DNA from: Salinilacustrithrix flava
GTDB taxonomy: Bacteria; Actinomycetota; Acidimicrobiia; Acidimicrobiales; Salinilacustritrichaceae
DNA length: 64,000 nt
Assembly (NCBI GenBank): GCA_024128875.1
Contig: JAMYFF010000002.1
Coordinates: 62,001-126,000 of the forward strand
Reading direction: 5' to 3'
The position numbers and the translations under genes are program-made. Below are positions 63,945 to 64,000 of this stretch, piece after piece; within the stretch, counting starts at the first letter, position 1, and every line of letters begins with the position of its first letter. Below the pieces are notes generated by a model. It saw only the letters and a list, made by a program, of their open reading frames with translations, was not told the origin of the DNA and made no database searches.

Positions 63945-64000
63945 CGGACCCGTGGGGTTTCGGGAGGCGCGCGACGGGCCGGAGCCCCGCTCCCCGCGTC

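Overview
The window looks like a chromosomal segment of a high-GC actinobacterium, probably from the Acidimicrobiia or a neighbouring class. This is inferred from strongly GC-biased codon use, an AmiR/NasR-type ANTAR regulator beside polA, the polA/rpsA/coaE/uvrB/uvrA neighbourhood that is also known from mycobacteria, and many GTG starts. No rRNA, CRISPR array, transposase or phage gene was seen.

Layout. (1) 1-11.2 kb is a surface-polysaccharide cluster: three GT4 and one GT2 glycosyltransferases, a further GT-like protein, an ABC exporter, an HPr-kinase-like ATPase, a methyltransferase and a WcaJ-type initiating sugar-phosphate transferase. Everything left of about 9.85 kb is less GC-rich and has a looser codon bias than the rest. 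(2) 11.2-18.5 kb, mainly minus strand, carries uvrA (with a LexA-type box), a multi-spanning membrane protein, uvrB and coaE. (3) 18.6-30.1 kb is a Tad/Flp pilus locus: cpaB, cpaE/tadZ, cpaF/tadA, tadB, tadC, a histidine kinase with its NarL-type regulator, two Flp pilins, a membrane protein and a second cpaF. (4) 30.2-39.9 kb carries rpsA, an AbiEi/DUF559-like gene, small and unknown genes, a methyltransferase, polA and the ANTAR regulator. (5) 40-44.5 kb has malQ and a second pilus pair (TadE-like and TadG-like). (6) 44.5-45.4 kb has tRNA-Leu(CAA) with a LAGLIDADG-like gene running into it. (7) 45.5-50.4 kb is a type II fatty-acid cluster, fabD-fabH-fabG-acpP-fabF, with fabZ convergent to it. 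(8) 50.4-54.7 kb holds a peroxiredoxin, truncated haemoglobin, metallo-beta-lactamase-fold hydrolase, HIT-like protein, dienelactone-hydrolase-like protein and YihY-type membrane protein. (9) 54.5-63.9 kb, minus strand, is a tightly packed run hisI-trpE-ygfZ-lipoprotein-J-domain-ABM-trpC, a strong hairpin, then trpF-trpB-trpA. A peptidase M15-like secreted protein lies upstream.

How the parts work together. The pilus genes sit in two blocks and would form one machine: CpaB/CpaE/CpaF/TadB/TadC assembly proteins, Flp pilins, TadE/TadG-like minor components, and a two-component pair between assembly and pilin genes that may control them. No prepilin peptidase or secretin is in the window. The trp genes cover E, C, F, B and A; trpD and trpG are absent here.

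The least explained signals are two families of short dispersed intergenic repeats. R1 contains GTTCTGGGCCGCGG. R2 contains CTGGCAGCGGCCACGG. Both lie directly at gene ends. Also unexplained are GTTCC/GGAAC palindromes before both pilus transcription units, a 38-bp near-perfect palindrome beside the LAGLIDADG-like gene, and a histidine kinase with no ATG/GTG/TTG start where its N-terminus should be.
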